64,000 bases of DNA from Streptomyces tailanensis (GCF_008386495.1 NZ_VTHJ01000043.1:1-64000), one strand, 5' to 3'. Counted from the stretch's first letter, positions 33,353-42,107 are shown. Notes: a model not told the origin generated them from the sequence alone. Numbers and translations are program-made.

Positions 33353-33929
33353 AAACCTGACACCGCGCTCAGCCCTTCTTCGCGCTTTGCTCTCGCATCT
33401 CTTACGGATCGAGCCAGAAACGGCCGTGGGGAGTCTCTGGGGAGAAGTGATGCGGGTGATCTCCTCGCTCTACCTCCAAAGAGCCCCTGACCAGGTCTTT
33501 TGCGCATTGGCTGCCAGTGGGGAGAATCCGGGGAGAAACGAATGGCAGCCCCCGTGGATTTTCGGCAACTGGCCCGCATGGCTTTCTGTTCGGCACCCCC
33601 GCGCGACGTCGCCGCCGCTGCAGCCACATCACAGACAGTGAGAATTTCGGCTGCCCCTGTTCGCCGACGATCCTGTGTAGTCCACCTTCGATGACGGCCA
33701 GCCTGTACTGCTGCAGGTCTTTCCCTTCGGAAGGTACGGTGCCGGCCGTGTCCTGCGACTGAGAGTCCGTCCGTTCCCGCACTGCCCGTTCCCGGGCATC
33801 AGTACACACAACACGCACCCACGAAAGAGCAGGTCCAACCAGCTCACCTGGGTATCCGCCCCCGCTCCCTCCGGACGCCAGCTCGCACCGCATCGCCCTC
33901 GCACTGTCTCCGGCCGCCATAATGGAGTC
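33353..33929. other. 577-bp gene-free interval, lower GC
   Basis: No convincing coding sequence is present on either strand. Base composition is less GC-rich than in neighbouring genes, and GGGGAG recurs at about 33430, 33440, 33520 and 33531. The interval sits between the deleted corA and a broken toxin-antitoxin-like pair. It could be the scar of an excised or decayed element, but I see no tRNA gene, integrase or direct-repeat boundary to prove it. Confidence 0.5.
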
Positions 33930-34322
33930 ATGCCCCCCAGCACACAGCACCCCACCCGCACTCCGACGGACGTCTCGGGCGCGGACGCCGAGGACCTCGC
34001 GCTGTACCGGGAGAAGTTCCGCCGCCGTCTGCCGAAGTCGCTGGACGAGTTGCGCGGGCCGAACCACGGCGTCGTGGATCTGCCGCTGCACATGGCCTGG
34101 TCCGGGATGACCTCATACGACCTGGGCAAGCCGCGCCAGCGTATGGGCCTGTACCGCACCGTCCTGCACGAGGGCCTGCACGACGACCTGCCCCGCTACC
34201 TCGACTAGGACCTGCTCCTCCAGCTGTGGCCGGTGCTGCGCACCCTCGTCGGACGCACCGTGCGCGCCGTATGGGAAGACGCCTTCCCCCAGCTCGCCTC
34301 CCGCCACCGGGCAGCCGCGTGA
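33930..34322 (+). pseudogene. Antitoxin-like partner of AbiEii protein, nonsense-mutated
   Basis: The ATG at 33930 opens a frame reading ADAEDLALYREKFRRRLPKS, then GVVDLPLHMAWSGMTSYDLG and RMGLYRTVLHEGLHDDLPRY. A TAG at 34206-34208 interrupts it; beyond it the same frame continues DLLLQLWPVLRTLVGRTVRA and ends at the TGA that overlaps the next gene's GTG. Intact relatives have a Gln at that point, so a CAG-to-TAG change is likely. This is the upstream partner of a nucleotidyltransferase toxin-type gene and probably its antitoxin. Confidence 0.7.
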
Positions 34323-34995
34323 CGGACATGCCGGAGCTGCACACGCGGCTCCTGGCGGATGTGATCGCGCTCGGTTCCCCGTATCCACTGGTTCTCACCG
34401 GTGGATACGCCGTGCGGGCACACCGCCTCGTGAACCGCCCCAGCCAGGACCTCGACGTCGCCACCGAGAACCCGGCGCCCATGGCCGACATCGCCGCCAC
34501 GCTCCGCGCCGGCTTGGAAGCCCGCGGCTGGAAGGTGCACGCGCTGGAGACCGCCCCGCTGTCCGCCCGCTTCACCGTGGCCGACCCGGCCACCGGGCAA
34601 GAATGCGAAGTCGACATCCTCAAGGAGATCTTCTGGCGGCCGGTCGCCCAGAGCCCGTACGGGCCCGTCCTCGCGGAGGAGGACGTGATCGGGACCAAGG
34701 TCCGCGCCCTCGCCGACCGCGGAGCGCCCCGCGACCTGATCGACGTGTTCGCAGCCTCCGCCGCTGGACCAATGCCGAGTTCGAAGAGTTCGGCCGCCGC
34801 CACGCCCGCGGCCGCTTCGAGCGCGAGGATCTGCAGGCGAATCTCACGGGCGCCGAGTGGACCGACGACGAAGCCTTTTCCGCCTACGGGCTCGAGGACG
34901 CCACGATCATCGCTCTCCGCGCTTGGGCCGTGGAGTGGGCCGACGACCTCGCGACCCGTCTCCTCGAAGAGGCCGATGATCCGGACATCGACTGA
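34319..34995 (+). pseudogene. AbiEii/AbiGii-type nucleotidyltransferase, frameshifted
   Basis: The GTG at 34319 overlaps the partner's TGA (GTGA). The protein starts MPELHTRLLADVIALGSPYP and carries the nucleotidyltransferase core VLTGGYAVRAHRLVNRPSQD followed by LDVAT (G-G and D-x-D). Later blocks are CEVDILKEIFWRP and GTKVRALADRGAPRDLIDVF. After AAS, at about 34757-34760, one C is missing. The correct continuation RRWTNAEFEEFGRRHARGRF runs in the next frame to TGA at 34995. Both members of the pair are therefore broken. Confidence 0.75.
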
Positions 34996-35067
34996 TCACG
35001 TCCGGATGAGATCACATCTGCAATCGATCACCGCAAGAACCAGGAAATGACTAGGTAGCAAAGGTTC

Positions 35068-35530
35068 TCACACCGCGAGACTGAGGTGGCGTGCCCTGGT
35101 GAGCGCGACGTAGAGCGCGCGGTGGGACTCTTCGGTAGGGTCGAGACCTCTCCGGAGCGCGGCCGCGTCAGCCGCCTCCAGCCTGCCCCCGACCCGGTCC
35201 CACTCCCGCCCCTTCGCCTGGTGGCAGGTCATGCCGGGGATCAGCCCCTCGTGGGCGATCTCCAGCCTCGTCCGCAGATTGGCGAGGGCGGCCCGCGGCG
35301 TTCGCTTGTGGCCCTCCGGCGGCTCGACGAGCGTCATGGTGACCATCGTGGCTACCAAGTCGGCCCAGATCGTGGCTGGATCACCCCGGCACACCAGGCG
35401 CTCAAGGGCGCTGCGCAGATACGGGCGCAGCTCCGCGAGAGTGTCGCTTTCCATGATGCCCAAGCTGCCCTCTCTGTCAGCCTTGGGTGAGACGTCCCGT
35501 TCTGCGGGGTTAGCCTGAGAGCCACGAGGT
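35068..35530 (-). pseudogene. C-terminal remnant of a UvrD-like helicase
   Basis: The open frame reads GLIPGMTCHQAKGREWDRVG and ESHRALYVALTRARHLSLAV, which are motifs V and VI of a UvrD/PcrA-type (SF1) helicase; about 150 C-terminal residues survive. Walker A and the motor core are missing. Upstream, at about 35530, it is joined out of frame to the N-terminus of an OLD-family ATPase. The upstream frame begins without a proper start. Gene order ATPase then helicase matches Gabija-like pairs. Confidence 0.75.
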
Positions 35531-36059
35531 TCCGGGTGCCGCTCAGGCGCTGCTGTTCGGCACGGAGCAGTTCCACGAGGATCCGTGCCTCGCGGCGGGC
35601 CAGCTCGTCAAGGGGATGACGCCAGGCCGGCAGGTAGATGAGTTTGTACGGATCCAAGTCCAGAGACCTGCCGTGCGCCGCATTGACCTTCGTGGCGACG
35701 CTGCCGAGCCTGCGGCTCAATGTGACACCCCAGCTCTGGGCGACCGCACCGAGCCGTTGGTGGCCGACAGCGTGCAGCTGCCGTCCGAGGCGCCCTTCCT
35801 CGGCGAGACTGTCGCCCAGCCTGTACGCCACCTCGATGGCACGGCTGGAGCCTTCGGGCGCGAGCGTGGCGGATCCGTACCTCGGCAGAACCGGGAAGCG
35901 GGAACTGGGATGAGCGAGGTAGAGCGCATCCGTGAGCGTCGTCTTTCCGGCGCCGTTGGCCCCGACCAGAACACTGAAACGGCCGGGCAGGTGGCAGACC
36001 ATCTCGCCCTCCGTGCTCGGCCGGAACCCGCTCACCGCGATGCGACTCAGGTGCACCAT
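35531..36059 (-). pseudogene. N-terminal remnant of an OLD-family ATPase/nuclease (GajA-like)
   Basis: The ATG at 36059 starts MVHLSRIAVSGFRPSTEGEM. Walker A, FSVLVGANGAGKTTLTDALY, follows, then LDLDPYKLIYLPAWRHPLDE and RREARILVELLRAEQQRLSG up to TRNLVALR. About 175 residues survive. The ABC signature, Walker B and Toprim nuclease domain are absent, replaced out of frame by the helicase end. A deletion of several kilobases, covering the 3' part of one gene and the 5' part of the next, explains the fusion. Confidence 0.75.
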
Positions 36060-36520
36060 GCCCCCATGGACAAGAAGTAAGTCGATAGTCATCATCGCCC
36101 CCAACACTGACAACTCACGGCTCTGTGCGCTCACTTGCGGTCTGAAAGTTGCCCGGACTCCCCTCGGGTGGGCTGCTGGTCGGCGCCAGTCCCGGCCCCT
36201 GTGTGTCGCGGTCGTCCGGTCTGCCTACCAGTCAGCCCCCTAAACGGGGCACTTGGACGCTTGAGTATCGGGAGAGTTCCCATGATCTGGGTGGTAGTGC
36301 TCGGGCTTGTTCACTACGGACGCTGCCCTCTGTGGTCAACGAGCACCTCGTATCCGCCTTCTCGGCCATCGGCGGCAGACGGGCCGGGAGCGAATGGGCA
36401 GGATGCTGGAGACGAACAGGTTGACGGCGTGGCTGATGTGGAGGTGTAAGGCACAGACACTGCCAGGAACAGGCAGTCGGTAGCGGACCGTGAGTGTGGA
36501 AGCAGCAGGCGAGACGGCAC
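36060..36520. other. Gene-free interval before the TIR-like gene's terminator
   Basis: About 460 bp separate the truncated OLD-type ATPase from the terminator of the TIR/NDT-like gene. No ORF on either strand is convincing and I recognise no RNA gene. The right part must hold whatever promoter once drove the ATPase-helicase pair. Confidence 0.5.
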
Positions 36521-36551
36521 GGGACCCGAGCCCTAGGGAGGCTCGGGTCCC
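36521..36551. terminator. 12-bp perfect hairpin terminator
   Basis: GGGACCCGAGCC and GGCTCGGGTCCC pair perfectly around a 7-base loop, 13 bp past the stop of the minus-strand TIR/NDT-like gene. It is the clearest terminator in the defence-type region. Confidence 0.85.
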
Positions 36552-36563
36552 TTCACGGAAGTG

Positions 36564-37700
36564 TCAGGTGGTAGGGCTGTGGGCCAGCGCGCGGGCCTTG
36601 GCCGCCCACTCCCCCATCCTCGTCATGGCGGAGGTCAGTTGCTTCACCGCAGCGGAGATCTCCTTCACCGGTTTGCGGAGGTGCCGGCTCACCCGGACCA
36701 TGGCGCCCGCCAAGGTGCCGAACGAGCCCATCTGTGCCAGACCGTGCTGCGCGGCTTCGTCCAGGGACATGAGCTGCTCCAGGAACTCGTCCGCCTCGTC
36801 GCCTCGTTCGTCGGGCGGCGTCATTTCGATGAGGCCCAGCGCGGCCCGTACCCCGCTGTCCAGCGTCGTCATGCGCTCCGCGAACGCCGCGGCGACGGCG
36901 TTCAGTTCGCCAGCCGGCGCGCTGATCGTCCCCGCGTACCGGGCGACGGCAGCGAGCCGCGCGCTCATGGGCGCGTTCGCCTGGGCCAGATCGAGCATCT
37001 CGGTGCCGGACTGCTCGGTCAGCATTCCGATCGTCTCGACCGTCTTCGTGATCGCCTCCATGTCGGCGGCCATCTCGTCGAGCCCGTCCTCGATCACGGC
37101 GAAGTCGTCGAGCAGCCCGGGCGAATCCTCGTCCTCGGCCTGACCGCCGTCGCCGGCCTCCGAAGCGGAGGCCAATCCGTCACCGGTGTGGAGTCCGCGC
37201 AGCACCCGTGCCGACGTGAGGAGTTCGAAGCCGTCGCGGAGCCCGGCCTCCAAGGCGCTCTCGATCTCCTTGCGGGCTCCGGCCAGATGACTGCGCGTCC
37301 GCTGGTAGCGGATCGTCCTGATCGACGCGATATCGAAGGGCAGTTGGCCGGCCTCCCCGATGTGGATCGTCGGCTTTCCGGTGATGTGCCGCAGCCCCAG
37401 CTCGTACATCACGTTGGGGTTGCCACCGCTGACGTCGGCGACGACCAGGTCGGACTCGACGACGTATCGGCAGATCTGCTCGTTGATGTCACCGGCGTGC
37501 GTGATGCCGTCCGCGCGCACGGCGCTGATGCCGTGCTTCTCGCAAGCGGGGGCGATCACCTGCTCGAAGACGCTGAGATGGTGCTCGTACGCTTCACGCT
37601 CGGGGCTGCCGTGCGCGGCGTACGGGTCACCGATGGGGCCGACGACGAAGCACTTCCGGGGCTGGTCGGGCTCCTCTCGGAGCATCTGTGACGTGATCAC
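36564..37700 (-). CDS. TIR/nucleoside-deoxyribosyltransferase-like protein with helical C-terminus
   Basis: A 378-residue protein from GTG 37700, with GGAGG seven bases before it. Residues 15-145 form a deoxyribosyltransferase/TIR-like nucleotide-hydrolase fold: KCFVVGPIGDPYAAHGSPER, VRADGITHAGDINEQICRYV, and SDLVVADVSGGNPNVMYELG with the predicted catalytic Glu in YELG. Residues 190-378 are helical and alanine-rich, with repeated acidic helices (for example LDDFAVIEDGLDEMAADMEA), and match nothing I know. In other systems such domains cleave NAD or nucleotides on phage sensing. It is intact, with its own terminator, amid defence-gene wreckage. An effector role is inference. Confidence 0.8.
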   Translation of the reverse strand: MITSQMLREEPDQPRKCFVVGPIGDPYAAHGSPEREAYEHHLSVFEQVIAPACEKHGISAVRADGITHAGDINEQICRYVVESDLVVADVSGGNPNVMYELGLRHITGKPTIHIGEAGQLPFDIASIRTIRYQRTRSHLAGARKEIESALEAGLRDGFELLTSARVLRGLHTGDGLASASEAGDGGQAEDEDSPGLLDDFAVIEDGLDEMAADMEAITKTVETIGMLTEQSGTEMLDLAQANAPMSARLAAVARYAGTISAPAGELNAVAAAFAERMTTLDSGVRAALGLIEMTPPDERGDEADEFLEQLMSLDEAAQHGLAQMGSFGTLAGAMVRVSRHLRKPVKEISAAVKQLTSAMTRMGEWAAKARALAHSPTT

Positions 37701-37702
37701 TT

Positions 37703-38092
37703 GTGAACCTCCGGTGCGCGGGTGTGCGTGTCGGGGGGGCTGCGCCGCCGGCGCCGCGCCGTCCTCCAACGCTGGCCGACGCGCTGGCGTTCGCCGATCT
37801 CGCAACGCTGCTCCTGCTCGATACTCGGATCGAGGAGACGGGCGCGCCGACCGGCGGACCGTTGCCAGACCGCGGCTTCGAGGACCTGGGCGGATACCGG
37901 CCGGAGATCGACCAGGCCACCGGCATCCTCACCGTCCAACTGGGCGTCGGCATCGACGAAGCCTTCGTCAGGCTCCGCGCTTACGCCTATACGCAGGGAC
38001 GCCGACTCGCCGAGGTGGCCGCCGACGTGGTGGCCCACCGGCTCCGCTTCTCCCCGGACGCGGAACCGAGACGGACCGACGAGGAAACCTGA
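37703..38092 (+). CDS. ANTAR-domain protein, GAF domain missing (likely truncated)
   Basis: Recognisable sequence begins near 37771 (LADALAFADLATLLLLDTRI) and runs through an ANTAR RNA-binding domain (YRPEIDQATGILTVQLGVGI, then EAFVRLRAYAYTQGRRLAEV). Full-length relatives carry an N-terminal GAF domain of about 140 residues, which is absent here. Upstream is the start of the divergent TIR-like gene. The 129-residue frame may start at GTG 37703, but this is uncertain. It is probably a 5'-truncated copy next to the intact GAF-ANTAR gene. Confidence 0.55.
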   Translation: MNLRCAGVRVGGAAPPAPRRPPTLADALAFADLATLLLLDTRIEETGAPTGGPLPDRGFEDLGGYRPEIDQATGILTVQLGVGIDEAFVRLRAYAYTQGRRLAEVAADVVAHRLRFSPDAEPRRTDEET

Positions 38093-38170
38093 CGCACCGG
38101 TGCCGACCGACGAACGTGCTCCACTTCCCGCCCCCTCCCGGCGGGACCAGTCTCAAGCGAGGGTGTCACG

Positions 38171-38887
38171 ATGAATCAGCAGCTCCTGGCCAAGACCTTC
38201 GTCGAGCTGGCGGACAACCTGGTCGCCGACTTCGACCTGATCGACTTCCTGCGCCTGCTCACCGACCGCTGCGTGGGCATGCTCGGCGCCAGTGCGGCCG
38301 GGGTGCTGCTCGCGGACCGCGACGGCGAACTCCGCGTCATGGCCGCCTCCGACGAACAGGTACGCCTGCTGGAGCTCTTCCAGCTCCAGAACGACGAAGG
38401 CCCCTGCCTGGAGTGCTTCCGCACCGGCACACAGGTGATCGTCCCCGACCTGACCCGCGAGGTCGACCGCTGGCCACGCTTCGTCACAGCAGCCCACCGC
38501 AGCGGCTTCGGCGCGGTCCAGGCCCTGCCCATGCGTCTGCGCGACGAGGTCGTCGGCGCCCTGAACCTCTTCCGCGCCACCCCCGGCCCCTTCGACCCGG
38601 CCTCCACCCTCATCGCCCAGGCACTCGCCGACGTCGCCACCATCAGCCTCCTGCAACAACGCACCACCCACCGCAGCACCGTCCTCAACGAACAGCTGCA
38701 GACCGCGCTCAACAGCCGGGTACTGATCGAGCAGGCCAAGGGAAAACTCGCCGAACGCCAGAACATCGACATGGAGCAGGCCTTCACCGCACTGCGCGGC
38801 TACGCCCGCGCCCACAACCGACGCCTGTCCGACGTCGCCCGCGCCTTCATCGACGACTCCGAACCCCTCCCCGGCCTGGTGGCCTGA
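38171..38887 (+). CDS. GAF-ANTAR antiterminator-type regulator
   Basis: A 238-residue protein. The GAF domain spans about residues 15-160 (DFDLIDFLRLLTDRCVGMLG, ECFRTGTQVIVPDLTREVDR, ALPMRLRDEVVGALNLFRAT). ANTAR covers about 170-230, with LNSRVLIEQAKGKLAERQNI and ALRGYARAHNRRLSDVARAF. ANTAR domains bind paired hexaloop RNA hairpins to block termination. The GAF domain presumably supplies the signal. The start is ATG 38171. It sits 79 bp after a truncated ANTAR paralogue. Confidence 0.9.
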   Translation: MNQQLLAKTFVELADNLVADFDLIDFLRLLTDRCVGMLGASAAGVLLADRDGELRVMAASDEQVRLLELFQLQNDEGPCLECFRTGTQVIVPDLTREVDRWPRFVTAAHRSGFGAVQALPMRLRDEVVGALNLFRATPGPFDPASTLIAQALADVATISLLQQRTTHRSTVLNEQLQTALNSRVLIEQAKGKLAERQNIDMEQAFTALRGYARAHNRRLSDVARAFIDDSEPLPGLVA

Positions 38888-39039
38888 CACCGTCGCCAAG
38901 GCGGTGCCGCACGCAGCTGCGAGCACGAGGAATCACGCTCGGGTCACGGGCCGTGCTTCTGGAGGCGCGGTGCCGCTGGTGCGCGGCTGCCGACTGGCGC
39001 ACGCTGTGGTGCGGCGTCGGCTGCGGGGCTGATCCCGGG

Positions 39040-39903
39040 CTACGGGCTCTCGCCCTCGGCTGCCTCGCCGGACTGCACCTCCGTCCCCGCTGCTGTCGCT
39101 GTCCAAGCGGCGCAGTACAGCAGCAGCCTTGCTATGAGGTTGATCCACAGCACGACGGCGACCGGCACGGCGAAGGCGCCGTACATGCTCTTCGCCGCAA
39201 CGCCCTGCAGGTAGCCGGTCAGCAACCACTTGAGCAGTTCGAAGCCCACCGCACCGATCAGCCCGGCGACCACGACCGCACGTCGACCGGGATGCACCCG
39301 CGGCAGCCGCGTGAGCAGGTAGACCAGCAGGAGAAAGTCGACGGCCAGGGCGATGGCCAGGCCGGTGAAGAACAGCAGAGCGCGTCCCGCCCCGCCCTCG
39401 ATACCGGCCTTGGCGGCGGCACTGTTGGCGAACACCGAACCACCGATCGCGACCAGCCCGACCGTGCCGAGGCCGACCAGCACCGCGGAGTCCTTGAGCC
39501 TGAGCAGGAACGGATTGCCCGGGTCCTGCTCCTTCTCCCACACCGCGCGCAGGCACCCGCGCAGAGCGCCGACCCAGTTGATGCCGATCACAAGCAGCAG
39601 CGCGCCCGCGATCAGCCCGACGGATCCGGCATGCTCGACGAGACTGTCCAGGTCCAGGAGGTCGGAGAGGCCTGGCGCCTGGGCGGCGATCTTGTCCTGG
39701 AGTTTCCCCAGCTGTTCGTCGCTCAGCAGCTTGGCGCCGATCGCCGCGCCCACGGTGATCAGCGGAAAGAGCGCGACGAAGCTGGTGAAGGTGATGGCCG
39801 CGGCGAGCCGGGCCCAGTGGACGGCATCCAGCCGTTCGTACGCCCGCCAAGCGTGCGTACGCATCAGCTTTCCGATCACAGGCAGCCGTGTCGGCCATTT
39901 CAT
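39040..39903 (-). CDS. YihY/BrkB-family membrane protein
   Basis: A 287-residue integral membrane protein of the YihY/BrkB family, formerly mis-called ribonuclease BN. Six hydrophobic segments are evident, for example AAAITFTSFVALFPLITVGA, VGLIAGALLLVIGINWVGAL and VPVAVVLWINLIARLLLYCA. A family-typical stretch RAVWEKEQDPGNPFLLRLKD lies mid-protein. ATG 39903 (MKWPTRLPVIGKL) or GTG 39912 could start it. The C-terminal 20 residues are acidic and cytoplasmic. Its molecular function is not established. Confidence 0.85.
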   Translation of the reverse strand: MKWPTRLPVIGKLMRTHAWRAYERLDAVHWARLAAAITFTSFVALFPLITVGAAIGAKLLSDEQLGKLQDKIAAQAPGLSDLLDLDSLVEHAGSVGLIAGALLLVIGINWVGALRGCLRAVWEKEQDPGNPFLLRLKDSAVLVGLGTVGLVAIGGSVFANSAAAKAGIEGGAGRALLFFTGLAIALAVDFLLLVYLLTRLPRVHPGRRAVVVAGLIGAVGFELLKWLLTGYLQGVAAKSMYGAFAVPVAVVLWINLIARLLLYCAAWTATAAGTEVQSGEAAEGESP

Positions 39904-40113
39904 GAGCAACACACGCTCACTGGGTACCCACGGTCGAGGAGATAGGCATCCGGCGGGGAGACCGGCACCGCCTTCCGGCGTATGAGAGCCGCGACGCTTG
40001 CCGAGGCCTGCGCCGGAGCAAGCCGATGACGACCGCTGCGGTGCGACGTCGTCCGGTGCGGTAAAGCCGTCTGTGGGGCGCGCGGCACGTCGCCAGGCGG
40101 CCGACCGGGATCG

Positions 40114-40548
40114 TCAGTGAGCGGCCCGGTGCCGGTGGCGGAACCAGTGGTCCTTGTGACGGGGGCGATCGACCGGTCCGGCAGGATCTTCGCCATCCCT
40201 CTCCGCCTGCGCCGTCTGCGCGCGGGCGGAGTCGCGTTCGTTGATCAGAACGTCCCGTTCCTGTTCGGCTGCGGCTGTCTCGCGCCGAGACTGCATGGGC
40301 CCGCGACGTGCGGTGCGGCCTCGACGAGCGGCGCGGCGTGTGCCGGTCAGGAGCAGGCTCAGCCCGAGCAGAGCCGCCGCCCCGACGACGATGCCGTAGA
40401 GGAAGAGGGTGCCGGTGGAGCCGGTGACGTCGACTCCGAAGACGGAGAATTCGCCGGTGAACTCGTGGGCGCTGCCGCTGTTGGAAAGAACGCCGGCGAC
40501 GCCGATGACTACCGCGGCGACGAGAATGACGAGTCCGAGGATGATCAT
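40114..40548 (-). CDS. Two-helix membrane protein
   Basis: A 144-residue protein from ATG 40548 (MIILGLVILVAAVVIGVAGV). A second membrane helix is near residue 50 (LFLYGIVVGAAALLGLSLLL). A very basic segment (TRRAARRGRTARRG) and a polar tail with alternating acidic and basic residues follow. This is a common Streptomyces small membrane protein of unknown function. The frame upstream to 40641 lacks conservation features. Confidence 0.7.
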   Translation of the reverse strand: MIILGLVILVAAVVIGVAGVLSNSGSAHEFTGEFSVFGVDVTGSTGTLFLYGIVVGAAALLGLSLLLTGTRRAARRGRTARRGPMQSRRETAAAEQERDVLINERDSARAQTAQAERDGEDPAGPVDRPRHKDHWFRHRHRAAH

Positions 40549-40688
40549 GACGTACTCCTGGGATCTGCTTCCTGTACCCACGGTAGAGCCGTGCTGCCCG
40601 GCACGCCACCGCCACCAGTGCGTGGTGACGGCCCGGCCCAAGGGCGCGCCTGCGCGAAGAGCCGGCAGATCCGGCTTGGGTCAAGCGC

Positions 40689-41515
40689 TCACAGGCGGCG
40701 CCAGCGAGCCGAGGCGAAGGAGAAGACACCGAAGAGAACCAGCCCGATCGCGACGCCAACCAGGAGCCATGGCCCCACCGGTGTCTGCGTGAAGCTACGG
40801 AGCGTCGCGTCCACGCCCTTGGCCTCGTCCGGGTCGAAGCGGACGGCTGCCACCAGGATGAAGATCCCAGCCGCGGCGAACACCACACCACGTGCCACGC
40901 CTCCGCCCACACCCAGAGCGGTGACGATCTGCTTCGTACGATGGCTCATGGTGCCGGTGTCCAGCTGCCGCAGGAAGCGCCGCATGGCCGCACGGACGGC
41001 AAGTACCGCGCCGATACCGATCAGGAGGCAGCCCGCGGCACCCGGCCGTACGGCAGTTGGAGCGCCGATGCCGTCCAGTCCTGCGACTGCGCGTTGCCAC
41101 TGGAGCCGTGCCCGCCTCCGGCGGCATACGCCGCCGTGGCCCAGCAGATGGCGGCGTAGAAGACCGCCCGCCCGCCGTCAAGGACTCGCGAGGCGGCCTT
41201 GTACCGGGGCCCCCTGCCAAGCGCGCGGGCGCCCCGCCACAACGCCATGCAGCCGAAGCCGACGACCAGCGCCCACAGCATCGCCTTCCCGAAGGGCTGC
41301 GCCGCGACCTGGGCCAGAGCACCCTGGCGGTCCGCCGGCTCGCCGCCGCTGCCGAGTGCGATCCGGACGGCCAGTACACCGATGAGGACGTACACCACGC
41401 CTCGTGCGGCAAAGCCTGCCCGGCCGGCGCCGCCGGCCGAGCCGCTCGAAGCCTCCGCCGAGGCTCCGTTTGTCCCAGCGGCCCCTGCCCAGCTCGCAGA
41501 ACTCCCCGTGTCGAC
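40689..41515 (-). pseudogene. DUF1206 membrane protein, frameshifted
   Basis: DUF1206 proteins carry three repeats of paired membrane helices. The first repeat (GRAGFAARGVVYVLIGVLAV) and second (AMLWALVVGFGCMALWRGAR, then VFYAAICWATAAYA) are in one frame, ending LQLPYGRVPRAAS. The third (IGIGAVLAVRAAMRRFLRQL, then GVARGVVFAAAGIFILVAAV) is in another. The switch is at about 41036-41050, near a C/G-rich run. A clear start codon is also missing near 41515. Both halves are otherwise well conserved, so the damage is recent or is a sequencing error. Confidence 0.7.
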
Positions 41516-41574
41516 ACTGGATTGACAAGGGAAGTCGTCGGGCGTTGACTGACGGCACGGCGTAGGGCTATGCC

Positions 41575-41730
41575 ATGCAGACCCTTTGGTGGGTCACCGC
41601 CGTACTCCTGGTCGTCTGGATCGTCGGCTTCGCGATGCGCGGGCGCAGCAGTGGCGGGCGCAGCAGTGGCGGGCGCGGCGGTGGCAGGCGTGGCAGTGGC
41701 GGCCGTCGATATGGCCGCAGTCGCGGATAG
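41575..41730 (+). CDS. 51-residue single-helix, Gly/Arg-rich protein
   Basis: The ATG at 41575 opens MQTLWWVTAVLLVVWIVGFA, one membrane-spanning helix, followed by a tail of RGRSSGGRSSGGRGGG type, strongly basic and repetitive. It resembles the small hydrophobic stress-associated proteins common in actinobacteria. It is divergent from the DUF1206 gene. Length and low complexity limit confidence. Confidence 0.5.
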   Translation: MQTLWWVTAVLLVVWIVGFAMRGRSSGGRSSGGRGGGRRGSGGRRYGRSRG

Positions 41731-41774
41731 CCCACACCAGTCCACCTGAACCAAGATCACCGGACTCTACGAAA

Positions 41775-42025
41775 CTCGGGCAGCTCAGGTGGAGCTGCTC
41801 GGCCTCCAGCAGACTCCGTGCTCCGAGCACGATCGCCACAGCCAGCTGGACCAGTACCCCGCTCCGCTCCCGCCACCCGGCCGCCGTACTCGACGGCAGC
41901 ACCCGGGCCGGTCCACCCGTCAGCCCCAGGCGGTCGGCCAGTCCCGCAGCAGCACCGCCCCCGCGTGCCCTACCAGCTTCTTCCCGTCAGCAGCCACGGA
42001 CAGCCGACGGTCCCACCCTGTACTC
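41775..42025 (-). mobile_element. IS1380-family transposase N-terminal remnant
   Basis: On the minus strand the frame reads WDRRLSVAADGKKLVGHAGA then VLLR, and after a one-base shift LADRLGLTGGPARVLPSSTA, RERSGVLVQLAVAIVLGARS and LLEAEQLHLS. This is the N-terminal third of an IS1380 transposase. The DDE catalytic core is gone. It stops abruptly at about 41775, beside the small Gly/Arg gene. The flanking inverted repeat at 42035-42107 may belong to it. Confidence 0.75.
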
Positions 42026-42034
42026 TCGACCACC

Positions 42035-42107
42035 AGAAAGGTGCCTTGCTCTCTGCAGCGGATACGACGTAGACACTCGCATCCTCACAGGTCAACAGCA
42101 CCTTTCT
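42035..42107. repeat. 10-bp inverted repeat beside the IS1380 remnant
   Basis: AGAAAGGTGC at 42035-42044 and GCACCTTTCT at 42098-42107 are perfect inverted copies 53 bp apart. They lie upstream of the IS1380 remnant's former start and before the truncated YceI gene. They may be part of the IS leader or terminal region. Confidence 0.5.

Noticed and set aside
33353..33929. Integrase or attachment site at the edge of the defence-type region
   Set aside because: The GGGGAG repeats and lower GC drew attention, but no tRNA gene, recombinase remnant or paired direct repeat could be found.
37360..39945. 861-codon plus-strand ORF
   Set aside because: It is antisense to the TIR-like and YihY genes and out of frame with the GAF-ANTAR gene; the translation is proline/arginine-rich noise.
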